In this document: one piece after another, positions 1 through 6,740 of the stretch
Layout: the number at the start of each line of letters is the position of its first letter
Numbering within the stretch: position 1 is the stretch's first letter
Virus record (IMG/VR): IMGVR_UViG_3300005563_000063
Location: 1 to 39,259 of that record
DNA: 39,259 nucleotides
Source of the DNA: a virus
Reading direction: 5' to 3' (one strand)
Notes under the pieces: generated by a model
Databases searched by the model: none
What the model saw: the letters and a program-made list of their open reading frames with translations, nothing else
What the model was told of the DNA's origin: nothing
Position numbers and translations under genes: made by a program

Positions 1-47
1 AATCCACCTGCTGGATGACCTTGTAGATACCGGCCGGCAGTTTCACG
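1..47. repeat. Contig-end direct repeat, left copy
   Basis: The first 47 bases match 39213-39259 at 46 of 47 positions; the single difference is T at 22 against C at 39234. This is the overlap expected when a circular or terminally redundant phage genome is assembled as a linear contig. It lies inside the leftward gene that crosses the junction, where the mismatch changes Lys to Glu. A true short terminal repeat cannot be excluded. Confidence 0.85.
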
Positions 48-292
48 GTGGCGTGTTCTTTGTGGCGTACCTGCGCACCGCCCGCGACGGACAGGAAGCG
101 CCGCACGACGTCCTCCGCGTCCTGCATCGTGTACTCGACCGCTTCCGCGTTCTCGGTACGGTGTTTGTGACCTGTCCGCTCGCCTAGGGCGAGAACAACC
201 TCACCATTCGGAGAGTCTTTCTTGACTGCGCCGCTCGGAAGCTCGGCCACCTTGCGGAGCATCACATCACCCTGTCGATAGATCGTGTTCAT
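1..292 (-). CDS. Conserved 108-aa partner of the DUF6745 protein, N-terminal part (gene crosses the contig junction)
   Basis: The ATG at 292-290 follows a GAGGAG Shine-Dalgarno. The 97 complete codons in the window encode MNTIYRQGDVMLRKVAELP... with a central ALGERTGHKHR segment and then HKEHATVKLPAGIYKVIQQVD. The reading frame continues at 39259-39178 to give about 108 residues ending in IRNVAD. From memory, proteins with this layout (RQGDV near the start, GE.TGH in the middle, LP.G.Y.V..Q..YSP..I..VAD at the end) occur beside DUF6745 proteins in bacteria. Here too the next gene downstream is DUF6745. Function is unknown. The His-rich GHKH and HKEH segments could bind metal, but that is inference. 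Confidence 0.8.
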   Translation of the reverse strand, partial: MNTIYRQGDVMLRKVAELPSGAVKKDSPNGEVVLALGERTGHKHRTENAEAVEYTMQDAEDVVRRFLSVAGGAQVRHKEHATVKLPAGIYKVIQQVD

Positions 293-298
293 CTTCAC

Positions 299-607
299 TT
301 ACTCCTCGTCATGCGCCAACGCGGCGCGGTGGTCGTCCTCGTCGTCTCGCGCGTCCTGCGCCTCCTTGTCCGCCAACTCCTGCGCCCTGCGTTCGATCCG
401 CTCCTTGGCGTGCACCAGCACGGCCGCGCGGAAGGCGGAGGACGTTTTCAGCAGGTGCGCAGCATACCCCGCGATGGCCGGCGATTCCGCCAGCACTTCG
501 CCCAGATAGTCCTCGTCCTCGAACACTTCCGTAATCGCGTCGTCGATGTTGGCCTGCGACGGCGGATTGTCGTTCCAGTCGGGCGGATCGAGGTGGAAGC
601 CGTTCAT
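299..607 (-). CDS. Hypothetical acidic phage protein
   Basis: 102 aa, starting at an ATG that overlaps the upstream stop as ATGA. It is acidic, with a Glu/Asp-rich helical C-terminus (RIERRAQELADKEAQDARDD...). The middle (AITEVFEDEDYLGEVLAESP) looks helical. I do not recognise a family. It sits in the leftward early unit immediately before the DUF6745-partner gene, separated by 6 bases that carry that gene's ribosome binding site. Confidence 0.75.
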   Translation of the reverse strand: MNGFHLDPPDWNDNPPSQANIDDAITEVFEDEDYLGEVLAESPAIAGYAAHLLKTSSAFRAAVLVHAKERIERRAQELADKEAQDARDDEDDHRAALAHDEE

Positions 608-948
608 TTGAACCATTTGCGCCACCACTTGTTTTCTTGACGCAACTTCTTGGATGCCTCTAACGCCGCTACGCTGGCTTGGTACTTTTCGGCCGCGAGA
701 TGTCGAACTTCTTTCGCTCGTTCGATGCTCGCTTGTCTCTCGTCGAAGTGCGCCATCGCCTTTTCGAGGTCGATGAATGTGAATGTCCTCACGCATGGAC
801 CATATCCGAATGCGAAGCCTTCGTCGTAGTGGTAGGTCCATGTACCATCGGCATCACGCCAGATGCGGAGAAAGACCTCGCCAGTCTTGGCATACACGAC
901 AAGCGCAACATTCTCGCGCACGTCCCACTCGTATTCGTCGCGTTTCAC
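604..948 (-). CDS. Hypothetical phage protein with C-terminal coiled coil
   Basis: 114 aa from a GTG start that overlaps the preceding stop (GTGA). The N-terminal half is beta-like (VALVVYAKTGEVFLRIWRDADG, WTYHYDEGFAFGYG). The C-terminal half (about residues 65-114) is a charged helix ending KWWRKWFK, which could be amphipathic or membrane-associating. No family recognised. Longer upstream extensions of this frame overlap real genes and have no start signal. Confidence 0.75.
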   Translation of the reverse strand: MKRDEYEWDVRENVALVVYAKTGEVFLRIWRDADGTWTYHYDEGFAFGYGPCVRTFTFIDLEKAMAHFDERQASIERAKEVRHLAAEKYQASVAALEASKKLRQENKWWRKWFK

Positions 949-1046
949 AGCGCACCTCGCAGGAACAGGCCGAACACGAGTCCGATCGCGGCCGAAACGC
1001 AGGCGGCGAGTGCGGCGGTGGTTAAAGCTTCGGTGAGCTTGTTCAC
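945..1046 (-). CDS. 33-aa membrane microprotein
   Basis: This tiny gene lies between two GTGA overlaps: its GTG start overlaps the stop of the gene at 1043 and its own stop overlaps the next GTG. The product is a single hydrophobic helix (about residues 7-28, ALTTAALAACVSAAIGLVFG, then LFLR) with a positive residue after it, as in small inner-membrane proteins. The tight coupling on both sides is the main evidence that it is translated. Its role is unknown; early phage membrane microproteins often act on host processes, but nothing here shows which. Confidence 0.65.
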   Translation of the reverse strand: MNKLTEALTTAALAACVSAAIGLVFGLFLRGAL

Positions 1047-1366
1047 GGCGCACCTGCCTTCGCCAGAATACGGCGGACTCTCTCCTCGGTCGATTCGCAC
1101 GGCATCGCATCGACGATGCGGAAATTGGTCGTGCGGTCCGGCATCCCGAGTTCACTACCACCTTCCAGCGTTCCGAAGGCATAAGGCCAGTTGGCGCCCC
1201 ACAGCTCTACGCCATTCAGCGTGATGGTGAAATGGTCTTCACGCACGGGCGCGTAGCCGGCGTCGAGTTGTTCGTTGATCCACGCGCTAAGTACGCGCGA
1301 TGTATGGAAATTCCTGATCCAGCATCCGGGCGTCCGGACGATTCGCAGAATGTCTTTCAGCTTCAC
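1043..1366 (-). CDS. Hypothetical phage early protein
   Basis: 107 aa. The GTG start overlaps the stop of the upstream gene (ATGCCGTGA), so translation is coupled. It starts MKLKDILRIVRTPGCW and has a compact mixed alpha/beta appearance (FTITLNGVELWGANWPYAFG). The C-terminal helix TEERVRRILAKAGAP ends in Gly-Ala-Pro, whose codons form the Shine-Dalgarno of the next gene. No family recognised. Confidence 0.75.
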   Translation of the reverse strand: MKLKDILRIVRTPGCWIRNFHTSRVLSAWINEQLDAGYAPVREDHFTITLNGVELWGANWPYAFGTLEGGSELGMPDRTTNFRIVDAMPCESTEERVRRILAKAGAP

Positions 1367-1689
1367 GGCATCCCCCTCTTGAAGTAGTTGGCCAACTCGT
1401 CGATCTGTGCCTGCACGCCTGCCGGCGTACCGATGTTCACCACCTTCTGCCCGCGCTCCTGCTTGGTCTCCGGCGGTAGGGCGCCGCGGATCGTCGCCAC
1501 CGCGGGCCAGCGCGTGGCCGTGCGCTCGACCGCATCGAACGCGACGGACAGGCGCGTTTCGCTGTAGATGCCGAGGTGCTTCAACCATACCTCCGCCGTG
1601 CGTTCGATTACTGCCATCGACGGCGTGCCTTCCAGCCCGAGCGCCATCAACGCCTGCATGCGGGAGAGAATCAGGGCGCGGGTGCTCAC
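1363..1689 (-). CDS. Possible helicase loader / G39P-like replication protein
   Basis: 108 aa from a GTG start overlapping the DUF551 stop. The first 75 residues are helical, with the pattern AVIERTAEVWLKHLGIYSET..LSVAFDAVERTATRWPAVATIRGALP. This resembles the N-terminal fold and the 'FPP.IAEIR' tail of phage helicase-loader proteins such as SPP1 G39P (PF11417-like). The match is by pattern only and could be coincidental. A loader would fit with the DnaT-like gene further down the operon and the absence of a phage polymerase, implying recruitment of the host replisome. Confidence 0.5.
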   Translation of the reverse strand: MSTRALILSRMQALMALGLEGTPSMAVIERTAEVWLKHLGIYSETRLSVAFDAVERTATRWPAVATIRGALPPETKQERGQKVVNIGTPAGVQAQIDELANYFKRGMP

Positions 1690-1883
1690 TTGGGCGGCTC
1701 CGGATAGGGCATCCAATGGGTTGGCGTGAACTTGTGTTCGTTGCCATCGATAGCTCCCTGCCATTCATCACAGATGAACATGATCGTATCGGCCGAACGC
1801 GTATCCGCACAGCACCACTTGCCATACCCAAGTATTTTGGTGCCATCCTTCGGCGCCGTCTCGATCGGCTGCCACTCGTTCAC
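1686..1883 (-). CDS. DUF551 family protein
   Basis: 65 aa, GTG start overlapping the Cro-like stop. The beginning (MNEWQPIETAPKDGTKILGY) and the end (PTHWMPYPEPPK) are the hallmarks of DUF551, a small family common in early regions of temperate-type phages of Proteobacteria. Cys28-Cys29 and Cys42 could pair or bind metal. Its biochemical role is unknown. Confidence 0.85.
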   Translation of the reverse strand: MNEWQPIETAPKDGTKILGYGKWCCADTRSADTIMFICDEWQGAIDGNEHKFTPTHWMPYPEPPK

Positions 1884-2068
1884 GACTTCCCCTCCTTCTC
1901 GAACAATTCTGGCCGGCGCTCGCGCAGCTCGTCCATCCGGTTCTCAGGCACGTACGTCCACTGCTGGACGGCTTGGACGGAAATGCGCAGGGTTTCGGCA
2001 ATCGCCCGCTGCGTGCCGAACAGGCGTAGCAGGCGGGTCTTGTGTACGCGGAGGCGCTTGCGGGGCAT
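1880..2068 (-). CDS. Cro-like helix-turn-helix repressor
   Basis: 62 aa, first gene of the leftward unit, with an AAGGAAA ribosome binding site. Residues about 17-40 (LFGTQRAIAETLRISVQAVQ) form a helix-turn-helix, followed by QWTYVPENRMDELRERRPELF, typical of P22-type Cro proteins (PF14549-like). It probably binds the palindrome at 2115-2134 and could repress both divergent promoters. A further half-site, CCTTGTC at 2077-2083, lies in its own leader and suggests autoregulation. No CI partner gene was found. Confidence 0.85.
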   Translation of the reverse strand: MPRKRLRVHKTRLLRLFGTQRAIAETLRISVQAVQQWTYVPENRMDELRERRPELFEKEGKS

Positions 2069-2104
2069 GTCGTTTTCCTTGTCGTGCGAAACACTGTAGC
2101 ACAC

Positions 2105-2144
2105 AGGATAATCGCTTGACAAGGCCTTGTCAAGTGGATAGGAT
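2105..2144. promoter_or_regulatory. Divergent early promoters sharing an operator
   Basis: Rightward: -35 TTGACA at 2116-2121, a 17-base spacer, -10 TAGGAT at 2139-2144. Leftward (minus strand): -35 TTGACA at 2133-2128, a 17-base spacer, -10 TATCCT at 2110-2105. Each -10 matches four of six consensus bases. The two -35 elements are the arms of one palindrome, so the promoters point away from a common centre. They would drive the 2177 unit and the cro unit. Confidence 0.75.
2115..2134. promoter_or_regulatory. 20-bp perfect palindromic operator
   Basis: CTTGACAAGGCCTTGTCAAG reads the same on both strands. It covers both -35 hexamers of the divergent promoters. The most likely ligand is the Cro-like protein encoded just to the left. 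A dimer bound here would block RNA polymerase in both directions at once. Confidence 0.75.
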
Positions 2145-2176
2145 GCGAACATCACACAACGGAGGAGGAAGGCGGC

Positions 2177-2677
2177 ATGAAAGCTACGCTGAACACGCGG
2201 GAGCGGGAAGAAATCCTGAAGGTGATGGATGCGCTGGCGAATGCGCTGCGCCAAGCAGAGATGGACTTGGAGTCCGAAGGCATCGGCAACGAAACTGCTA
2301 ATCGCGCAGCGCTCGCCGCCTACGACGCCCTCCTCATCGAAGGAAGCGCGAGCAGCGAAGGGGCGGAGGCGGTGGGATATCTGAATGTCCGACGTTTTCG
2401 CGGCGTCGACAGCATGGTCAATCATGACTTCGAGTACACCGGAAATCTGCCGGACGGAAGCTATCCGGTCTACACCAACCCGCAGCCCGCGCAGGGCGAA
2501 CACGAGCAGCGTAGCAGCGAAGGATCGGAGCTGCGGCCGATAGCGGATGAGGTGGTGGAGCGTGTGCTCCATGCCGCCGATGGCAGTTGCCACGAATTCG
2601 CACAGGTAAAAGCCGTGCTAGAAGCCCTCCCGCGCGGCCTGCCTGCCGGGAGCGATGCGAAGGAGGATTCGCGATGA
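2177..2677 (+). CDS. Ead/Ea22-like early phage protein
   Basis: 166 aa, first gene of the rightward early unit, with a GGAGGAGGAAGG ribosome binding site upstream. The N-terminal 50 residues are helical. The middle holds a VGYLNVRRFRG...LPDGSYPVYTNPQP segment, the short beta module seen in many phage early proteins (often annotated Ead/Ea22-like). A related VGYLN module occurs in the gene at 5152. It ends in ATGA overlap with the next gene. Function unknown. Confidence 0.75.
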   Translation: MKATLNTREREEILKVMDALANALRQAEMDLESEGIGNETANRAALAAYDALLIEGSASSEGAEAVGYLNVRRFRGVDSMVNHDFEYTGNLPDGSYPVYTNPQPAQGEHEQRSSEGSELRPIADEVVERVLHAADGSCHEFAQVKAVLEALPRGLPAGSDAKEDSR

Positions 2678-3039
2678 AATATATCACCGACAAGATCGCG
2701 CTCGAATGGGCTGAACGTCAGGGCCTCTACGGCATTCCGACGATGACGCTCAGGTGCGCGATCAGCGATGCGCGTTCAATCCCGGAACTCGCCACCGCAG
2801 AACAGCCGCCCTGCGGGCAGGATGCGCGGGATGCGGAGAGGTGGAGGTCGCTCGACAGGTTCGTGCAGTACGGCGAAATCCGAGTGCCTGGCGCTGGTTT
2901 CGGTCGCCGCTTCAAGATCGTCGAAATCTGCCCAACGTTCGGCGACGAGAAGGATCGCGAGTTCGGCGAGCTTATGGCGGTCGTCGACGCAGCCATCGCC
3001 GCCCAACAGCGGCAGGGTGGTGAGAAGGAGAACGTGTGA
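2674..3039 (+). CDS. Hypothetical early phage protein
   Basis: 121 aa, starting at the ATG in the ATGA overlap with a GAAGGAGG Shine-Dalgarno. It contains a DARDAERWRSLDRFV helix and RRFKIVEICPTFGDEKDREFG, a layout common in small phage proteins of the 'DAERYRWLR' type. C-terminal helix AVVDAAIAAQQ. No defined function. Confidence 0.75.
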   Translation: MKYITDKIALEWAERQGLYGIPTMTLRCAISDARSIPELATAEQPPCGQDARDAERWRSLDRFVQYGEIRVPGAGFGRRFKIVEICPTFGDEKDREFGELMAVVDAAIAAQQRQGGEKENV

Positions 3040-3182
3040 TGTCGTTTGAAGAAATCAGCAAGGCCATCGACAGGATGTTCGGCGACTTGTCCGTTTCGCG
3101 AGCCACAACGCGGGAACGACTCGAAGAAATTATCGACCAGTGCGAAACGATGCTTGCGGCGCTCGACGATGACGAGGACTGA
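3039..3182 (+). CDS. 47-aa hypothetical protein
   Basis: Starts at the ATG overlapping the previous TGA by one base (TGATG). It is predicted all-helical and acidic (MSFEEISKAIDRMFGDLS... ending LAALDDDED). The position in the coupled chain and the GAGAAGGAG just upstream support translation. No family recognised. Confidence 0.6.
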   Translation: MSFEEISKAIDRMFGDLSVSRATTRERLEEIIDQCETMLAALDDDED

Positions 3183-3185
3183 ACC

Positions 3186-3413
3186 ATGACCAACGAACTC
3201 CGCACCAACGACGAACCGCAGCGCATCCTGTTGGAGGCGTATCACCGCATCCGGGCGTGCTATCCGAACGGGACGCGGGTTGAGGCGCTGATCCACGGCG
3301 AACGCGTGTTCGGCCATCTCGAATATGAAGGCCTCGGCCACTGGACGTTGCGCAACGGCATGGGCTACCGCCCCTTCTTTCCCCACGCCCATCCCCACCG
3401 GGTGCTGCCATGA
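3186..3413 (+). CDS. Hypothetical early phage protein
   Basis: 75 aa, three bases after the previous stop. It has an N-terminal helix (RILLEAYHRIRACYPNG), then a beta segment ending in a His/Pro-rich tail (FFPHAHPHRVLP). The tail could bind metal, which is inference. The stop overlaps the next start (ATGA). Confidence 0.7.
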   Translation: MTNELRTNDEPQRILLEAYHRIRACYPNGTRVEALIHGERVFGHLEYEGLGHWTLRNGMGYRPFFPHAHPHRVLP

Positions 3414-4042
3414 ACACGAACAACGACAAAGGAGCCACGAACGTGGCGAACGATACCCCCGCCGCGCTGTTGCCGGAAATCGGCGAATATGTGCTAGCAA
3501 CGAAGTATAGCGATGGCGACCCCGGCGATCCGTGGGCGCTTGGTTTCTACGCTGGTGTTACCGAGCGCGGAAGGCATCTTGTGAAGGACTCGAATGGCGA
3601 TCAAATTCGTGCAGGCGGGTTCCGCCGTGTCGGTCGCATCGAACAGGAAGTAGGGACGTGGTTGTGGAATAACCGCGTTGCGCTCGAATCGTCTCCGCCC
3701 GGCACCGTCAATCTGTGGGCGCTCGTTAAGCGCGATGAGCCAGACTCCACCGCTCCCGTTGCAAGCGAGAGCCGAGGGAGCGTGCCGGAGGGGTGGGTGC
3801 TGGTGCCGCGTAAGGCGACGCAAGAAATGCTTCGGGCCGGCTACTACGCACCTATTAACCATTCAGCACTGAATGGGCAAAGCAACAACGCAGTTCGCAT
3901 GAAGTTGGAGATTTCTCCGATCTGGAGTCGGATGATTGGCGCCGCCCCCACGCCGCCCGGCAACGAGGCGCTTCGTGAAGTACGCGAACGCGCCAAGGAA
4001 ATTGCACTCGCCCGCAGCGCAGCGGCGAAGGGGGAAGGATGA
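3410..4042 (+). CDS. Early phage protein with VPEGW/AAP module
   Basis: 210 aa. The N-terminal domain is beta-rich (IGEYVLATKYSDGDPGDPWALGFYAG). Around residues 123-175 it carries SVPEGWVLVPRKATQEMLRAGYY...IWSRMIGAAPTP, the common small phage module 'PEGW.LVP..PT.EM..A...Y..ML.AAP'. A C-terminal charged helix follows. Starts at ATGA. Function unknown. Confidence 0.75.
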   Translation: MNTNNDKGATNVANDTPAALLPEIGEYVLATKYSDGDPGDPWALGFYAGVTERGRHLVKDSNGDQIRAGGFRRVGRIEQEVGTWLWNNRVALESSPPGTVNLWALVKRDEPDSTAPVASESRGSVPEGWVLVPRKATQEMLRAGYYAPINHSALNGQSNNAVRMKLEISPIWSRMIGAAPTPPGNEALREVRERAKEIALARSAAAKGEG

Positions 4043-4287
4043 GCTGCGTCCTGAAATGCTGCACGTGCGGGCGCCTTGCACAGATCGATCAGGGGCCTCC
4101 GCGCTTCGCCTTTGAACTCGCCGGATGGGCTAACGATATCGGGTGGGTCGGCGTCATAGACGATCGATACCACCGAGCCTTGGTGTTCTGCTCGCCGTAT
4201 TGCAAGCAAGCGCAGATGACGAAAGGCGGCCGGTTTCGCCAACGTTTGCTGCAAGTAGACCTGAGCGAACAGGAGAAGCCGCGATGA
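4039..4287 (+). CDS. Small putative zinc-binding protein
   Basis: 82 aa starting at ATGA. CCTCG near the N-terminus (CxxC at about residues 8-11 with a flanking Cys) and CSPYC near residues 51-55 form two Cys pairs about 40 residues apart, an arrangement consistent with one zinc site. It could be a nucleic-acid or protein adaptor; family not recognised. Confidence 0.65.
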   Translation: MSCVLKCCTCGRLAQIDQGPPRFAFELAGWANDIGWVGVIDDRYHRALVFCSPYCKQAQMTKGGRFRQRLLQVDLSEQEKPR

Positions 4288-4670
4288 GCACGGTAGAGCT
4301 GACGAAGGCGGAAACGAGCGGATTGCAGTACATTCGCGGCGATCACGAGTGCATGCCAACCGCGGCTACCTTCGGCCGACTTCACGATAGAGGGTTGTGC
4401 ACGCCCGGTGGCGGTCAGCTCACACCCCGCGGTCACGCCGCCCTCGCTGCGCCGAGGATGACGAAAGCGGAATTGGCGTTGCTGACGCGCATCGGCGACG
4501 GCAGCATGTCTGTCAGACGCGGAGAACGCCGCGTCGCATTGCGCTTGAACCGTCGTCGGTTGGCGCTGTACGACCTGTTCGATGAAACGATTCAGATCGT
4601 GGACGCCGGCCGCATCGCACTCAACAACGTAAGGGCTGCGATGGGTAGCCCGGATTGGAAGGAGGACTGA
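4284..4670 (+). CDS. Possible tandem winged-helix protein
   Basis: 128 aa, ATG in an ATGA overlap after AGGAGAAG. Two similar segments follow each other: residues 6-55 (LTKAETSGLQYIRGDHE...LTPRGHAAL) and residues 58-110 (MTKAELALLTRIGDGSM...). Each begins 'TKAE' and ends like the wing of a winged-helix domain. It looks like a duplicated DNA-binding fold, but no family is recognised. Confidence 0.65.
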   Translation: MSTVELTKAETSGLQYIRGDHECMPTAATFGRLHDRGLCTPGGGQLTPRGHAALAAPRMTKAELALLTRIGDGSMSVRRGERRVALRLNRRRLALYDLFDETIQIVDAGRIALNNVRAAMGSPDWKED

Positions 4671-4671
4671 T

Positions 4672-4818
4672 ATGGGAACTGATTTCGGGAGAGCGCTTGG
4701 CGCGCAAATCGCTATGGTGTGGCTAATTTCAATGGTAATAGCTGCCGTCGTTGGTTGGGCTGCTATTGAAGGGGCCATCTGGTTGTTTCATCACCTTCGC
4801 ATCGGTTTAGTGCCATGA
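4672..4818 (+). CDS. 48-aa membrane protein
   Basis: Follows a strong Shine-Dalgarno (AAGGAGGAC) inside the end of the previous gene. One hydrophobic segment spans about residues 11-40 (IAMVWLISMVIAAVVGWAAI then EGAIWLF), long enough for one helix or a tight pair. The stop overlaps the next start as ATGA. Function unknown. Confidence 0.65.
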   Translation: MGTDFGRALGAQIAMVWLISMVIAAVVGWAAIEGAIWLFHHLRIGLVP

Positions 4819-5159
4819 CCACCCCAACCAACGACCGCCAGACGAGCGAGCGGGAGAGGCTTGCGACGATCCTCGGCTGGACAGGAGCAATCAGCGCAGA
4901 CAAGGCGATTTTGGATGCCATCCATCGAGCGTCCGAACTACTCCGCGCCGACGAGGCCGAGATTGCCGCCCTCCGCGCCGAGAACGAGGCGTTGCGGACG
5001 GTGACTACGGACGACGCATGCGCCGTCGCTGCGGCTTACGCAAACGCCGTTGTTGCCATGCATGCGGCTGATGATCCGCGCGAAGTGTGTGCCGATCCTG
5101 AAGCGATGCTTACCGCCATCCAATCCTTCATCCGCAGCAAGGAGAGCCGCCGTGGGTGA
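4815..5159 (+). CDS. Hypothetical coiled-coil protein
   Basis: 114 aa. Residues about 40-62 (SELLRADEAEIAALRAENEALR) form a short coiled coil with a leucine/alanine heptad pattern, flanked by helical segments. Starts at ATGA and overlaps the following GTG start by 8 bases. No family recognised. Confidence 0.7.
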   Translation: MTTPTNDRQTSERERLATILGWTGAISADKAILDAIHRASELLRADEAEIAALRAENEALRTVTTDDACAVAAAYANAVVAMHAADDPREVCADPEAMLTAIQSFIRSKESRRG

Positions 5160-5646
5160 CGATCAGATCATGTCCGGACCGTGCATCGTATGCGGCCGCA
5201 CCAACTATCCGCTCAGCTGCGGAGGCCCGTCCATTTGCCCTCCGTGCGATTGTGGAAGCACTGGAGAAGCGTTGGTGGCATTGCAGCGCGACGAAATCGA
5301 ACGCCTGCGCGCGGAGGTTGCACAGTTGCGCAGTGAGCGTGACTTTCTTGTTGAGGAATACGAGCGCGCAGTTGGATGCGGTGAACAAGGCTACATCCAC
5401 TGCGCCAGCCATCTGTTCAACGCAATCACGAACGCGCGGATAGATGCCAACATCGCCGAGCGCGAGCTGGCAGAGCTGCGGGAGAGGTTCGAGAAGGCGC
5501 CGGTTGGCTACTTGAATGCCTATCCTGACGGTTACCGCTTCCTGCTTGACTCGCACGGAACTTGGGGTCAGATGGAGGAGCAGGAAAACAGTTTCAGTGC
5601 GTGGATTGATGGAAGCAAGCGCGTGCGGCTGGTGGTGGAACCGTGA
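5152..5646 (+). CDS. Zinc-ribbon / coiled-coil early protein
   Basis: 164 aa from GTG at 5152, chosen because AAGGAGAGCC is well spaced before it; an ATG 18 bases further in is the alternative. The N-terminus has CIVCGRTNYPLSCGG..ICPPCDCG, a likely zinc ribbon. A coiled coil covers about residues 42-70 and another 105-120. The C-terminus holds a VGYLNAYPDGYRFLL module like that in the gene at 2177. Function unknown. Confidence 0.7.
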   Translation: MGDDQIMSGPCIVCGRTNYPLSCGGPSICPPCDCGSTGEALVALQRDEIERLRAEVAQLRSERDFLVEEYERAVGCGEQGYIHCASHLFNAITNARIDANIAERELAELRERFEKAPVGYLNAYPDGYRFLLDSHGTWGQMEEQENSFSAWIDGSKRVRLVVEP

Positions 5647-5801
5647 ACGCCTCCCTTCCCGACCGCCTGCGCGTACTGGCGGAGCTGCTGTGGGACCGCG
5701 AGGATCGCGCGATGCTGTTGCAAGCCGCGGACGAGCTGGAATCCCTGTACGCGCAGCCTGTGGGGCTGCGCTTCACGTTACCGAAGGAGGAAGTGGAATG
5801 A
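5643..5801 (+). CDS. 52-aa hypothetical protein
   Basis: GTG start in a GTGA overlap; stop overlaps the next ATG (ATGA). Helical (LPDRLRVLAELLWDREDRAM, LLQAADELESLYAQP). The phrase 'LLQAADELE' is common in small phage early proteins. No known role. Confidence 0.65.
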   Translation: MNASLPDRLRVLAELLWDREDRAMLLQAADELESLYAQPVGLRFTLPKEEVE

Positions 5802-5992
5802 TTACGTTTCTGCGTGCAGTTGCGTGGCTGACGATCGTTTTTTGGGTTCTTGTCGGCATCGCCAATATCGTCATCCGCCGTGATCCCTTGCAAATGTTGC
5901 GGCTGGCGCTGGATAACAAAGAGCCGAGGATGCCGCTGTGGCTTGGTCTGGCCGGGATCGTCGCCGTCCTGTTCCTCTGGAACGTCCACTGA
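5798..5992 (+). CDS. Small two-helix membrane protein
   Basis: 64 aa starting at ATGA with GAAGGAGGAAG upstream. Hydrophobic stretches at about residues 3-26 and 45-62, with the basic loop IRRDPLQML and a charged NKEPR between them. Likely an inner-membrane protein with both ends on the same side. Function unknown. Not in the lysis region, so it is not called a holin. Confidence 0.7.
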   Translation: MITFLRAVAWLTIVFWVLVGIANIVIRRDPLQMLRLALDNKEPRMPLWLGLAGIVAVLFLWNVH

Positions 5993-6003
5993 GGATCACG
6001 TCC

Positions 6004-6699
6004 ATGAAACCCACCACCTTGAAACGCCTGCCCGTCGCGCTCGCGGTCGCTGCGGCGATCGGAGGCGGCGCGCTGTTCCTGTCGCAGACCGAGCCGGGCC
6101 CGATCTTCTCGAACGGGTTCGACCCGCCCGCTCCCGTCGGCTGTCCCGCCTCGGTGACACTGGACGGCATCCCGCGCACGCGCTTGACGGTCAGCAACAT
6201 CGCCTACGGTGCGTCGCTGACGACCCGCCCCGCGGTACGGCTGGACGAATACGGCGCGGTCTACAGCTACAACAGCGGCGCTCCGGGGCCCGTGCTTCCC
6301 TTCCCCGGCCTCGCCGGCTCCGCCCCGCGGTACACGGCGTTCCGGCCGTCGAGCTACATCGGCCTGCGCTTCACGGTACCCGCCGACATCGACCCGCGCA
6401 GTGCGGGCCGGTGGATGGCGCCGAGCGCGTGGCCGGGGAGCCTGCCGATTACCGTTGCCGTTTCCAGCGCCTGCGGCGACTTCTCCGCGCATCTCCCGTC
6501 TACCGGCTGTAGGGTACAGGGGGTACCCGCCGCCGACGCGCAGCTCGTGTTCTGGACGCTTTCCGGGGCATCTCCGGCTACATCCTGCGTCCTGCGTCCG
6601 GGCGGGGTGTACTACCTCAACATCGCGCAGACCGATCCGGGCAAGCAGCCGGCGTGCTCGGGCAACGTCTGCCAGGCGCCCGCGGCGTGGATCAACTAG
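6004..6699 (+). CDS. Secreted Cys-rich protein (moron-like)
   Basis: 231 aa. It starts with a basic n-region and a hydrophobic core at residues about 10-27 (VALAVAAAIGGGALFLS), a signal peptide or signal anchor. The next segment, EPGPIFSNGFDPPAP, resembles the 'IF.NGF[DE]' motif that I associate with exported proteins of Xanthomonadaceae. The mature part is beta-rich with seven Cys, suggesting disulfides outside the cytoplasm. It lacks the ATGA coupling of its neighbours and is followed by a non-coding stretch, as an acquired moron would be. A role in altering the host surface is inference. Confidence 0.7.
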   Translation: MKPTTLKRLPVALAVAAAIGGGALFLSQTEPGPIFSNGFDPPAPVGCPASVTLDGIPRTRLTVSNIAYGASLTTRPAVRLDEYGAVYSYNSGAPGPVLPFPGLAGSAPRYTAFRPSSYIGLRFTVPADIDPRSAGRWMAPSAWPGSLPITVAVSSACGDFSAHLPSTGCRVQGVPAADAQLVFWTLSGASPATSCVLRPGGVYYLNIAQTDPGKQPACSGNVCQAPAAWIN

Positions 6700-6740
6700 G
6701 GTCTTGTGTTTCGTTTCGGAGACGAGTAGAACGTTTTCCA

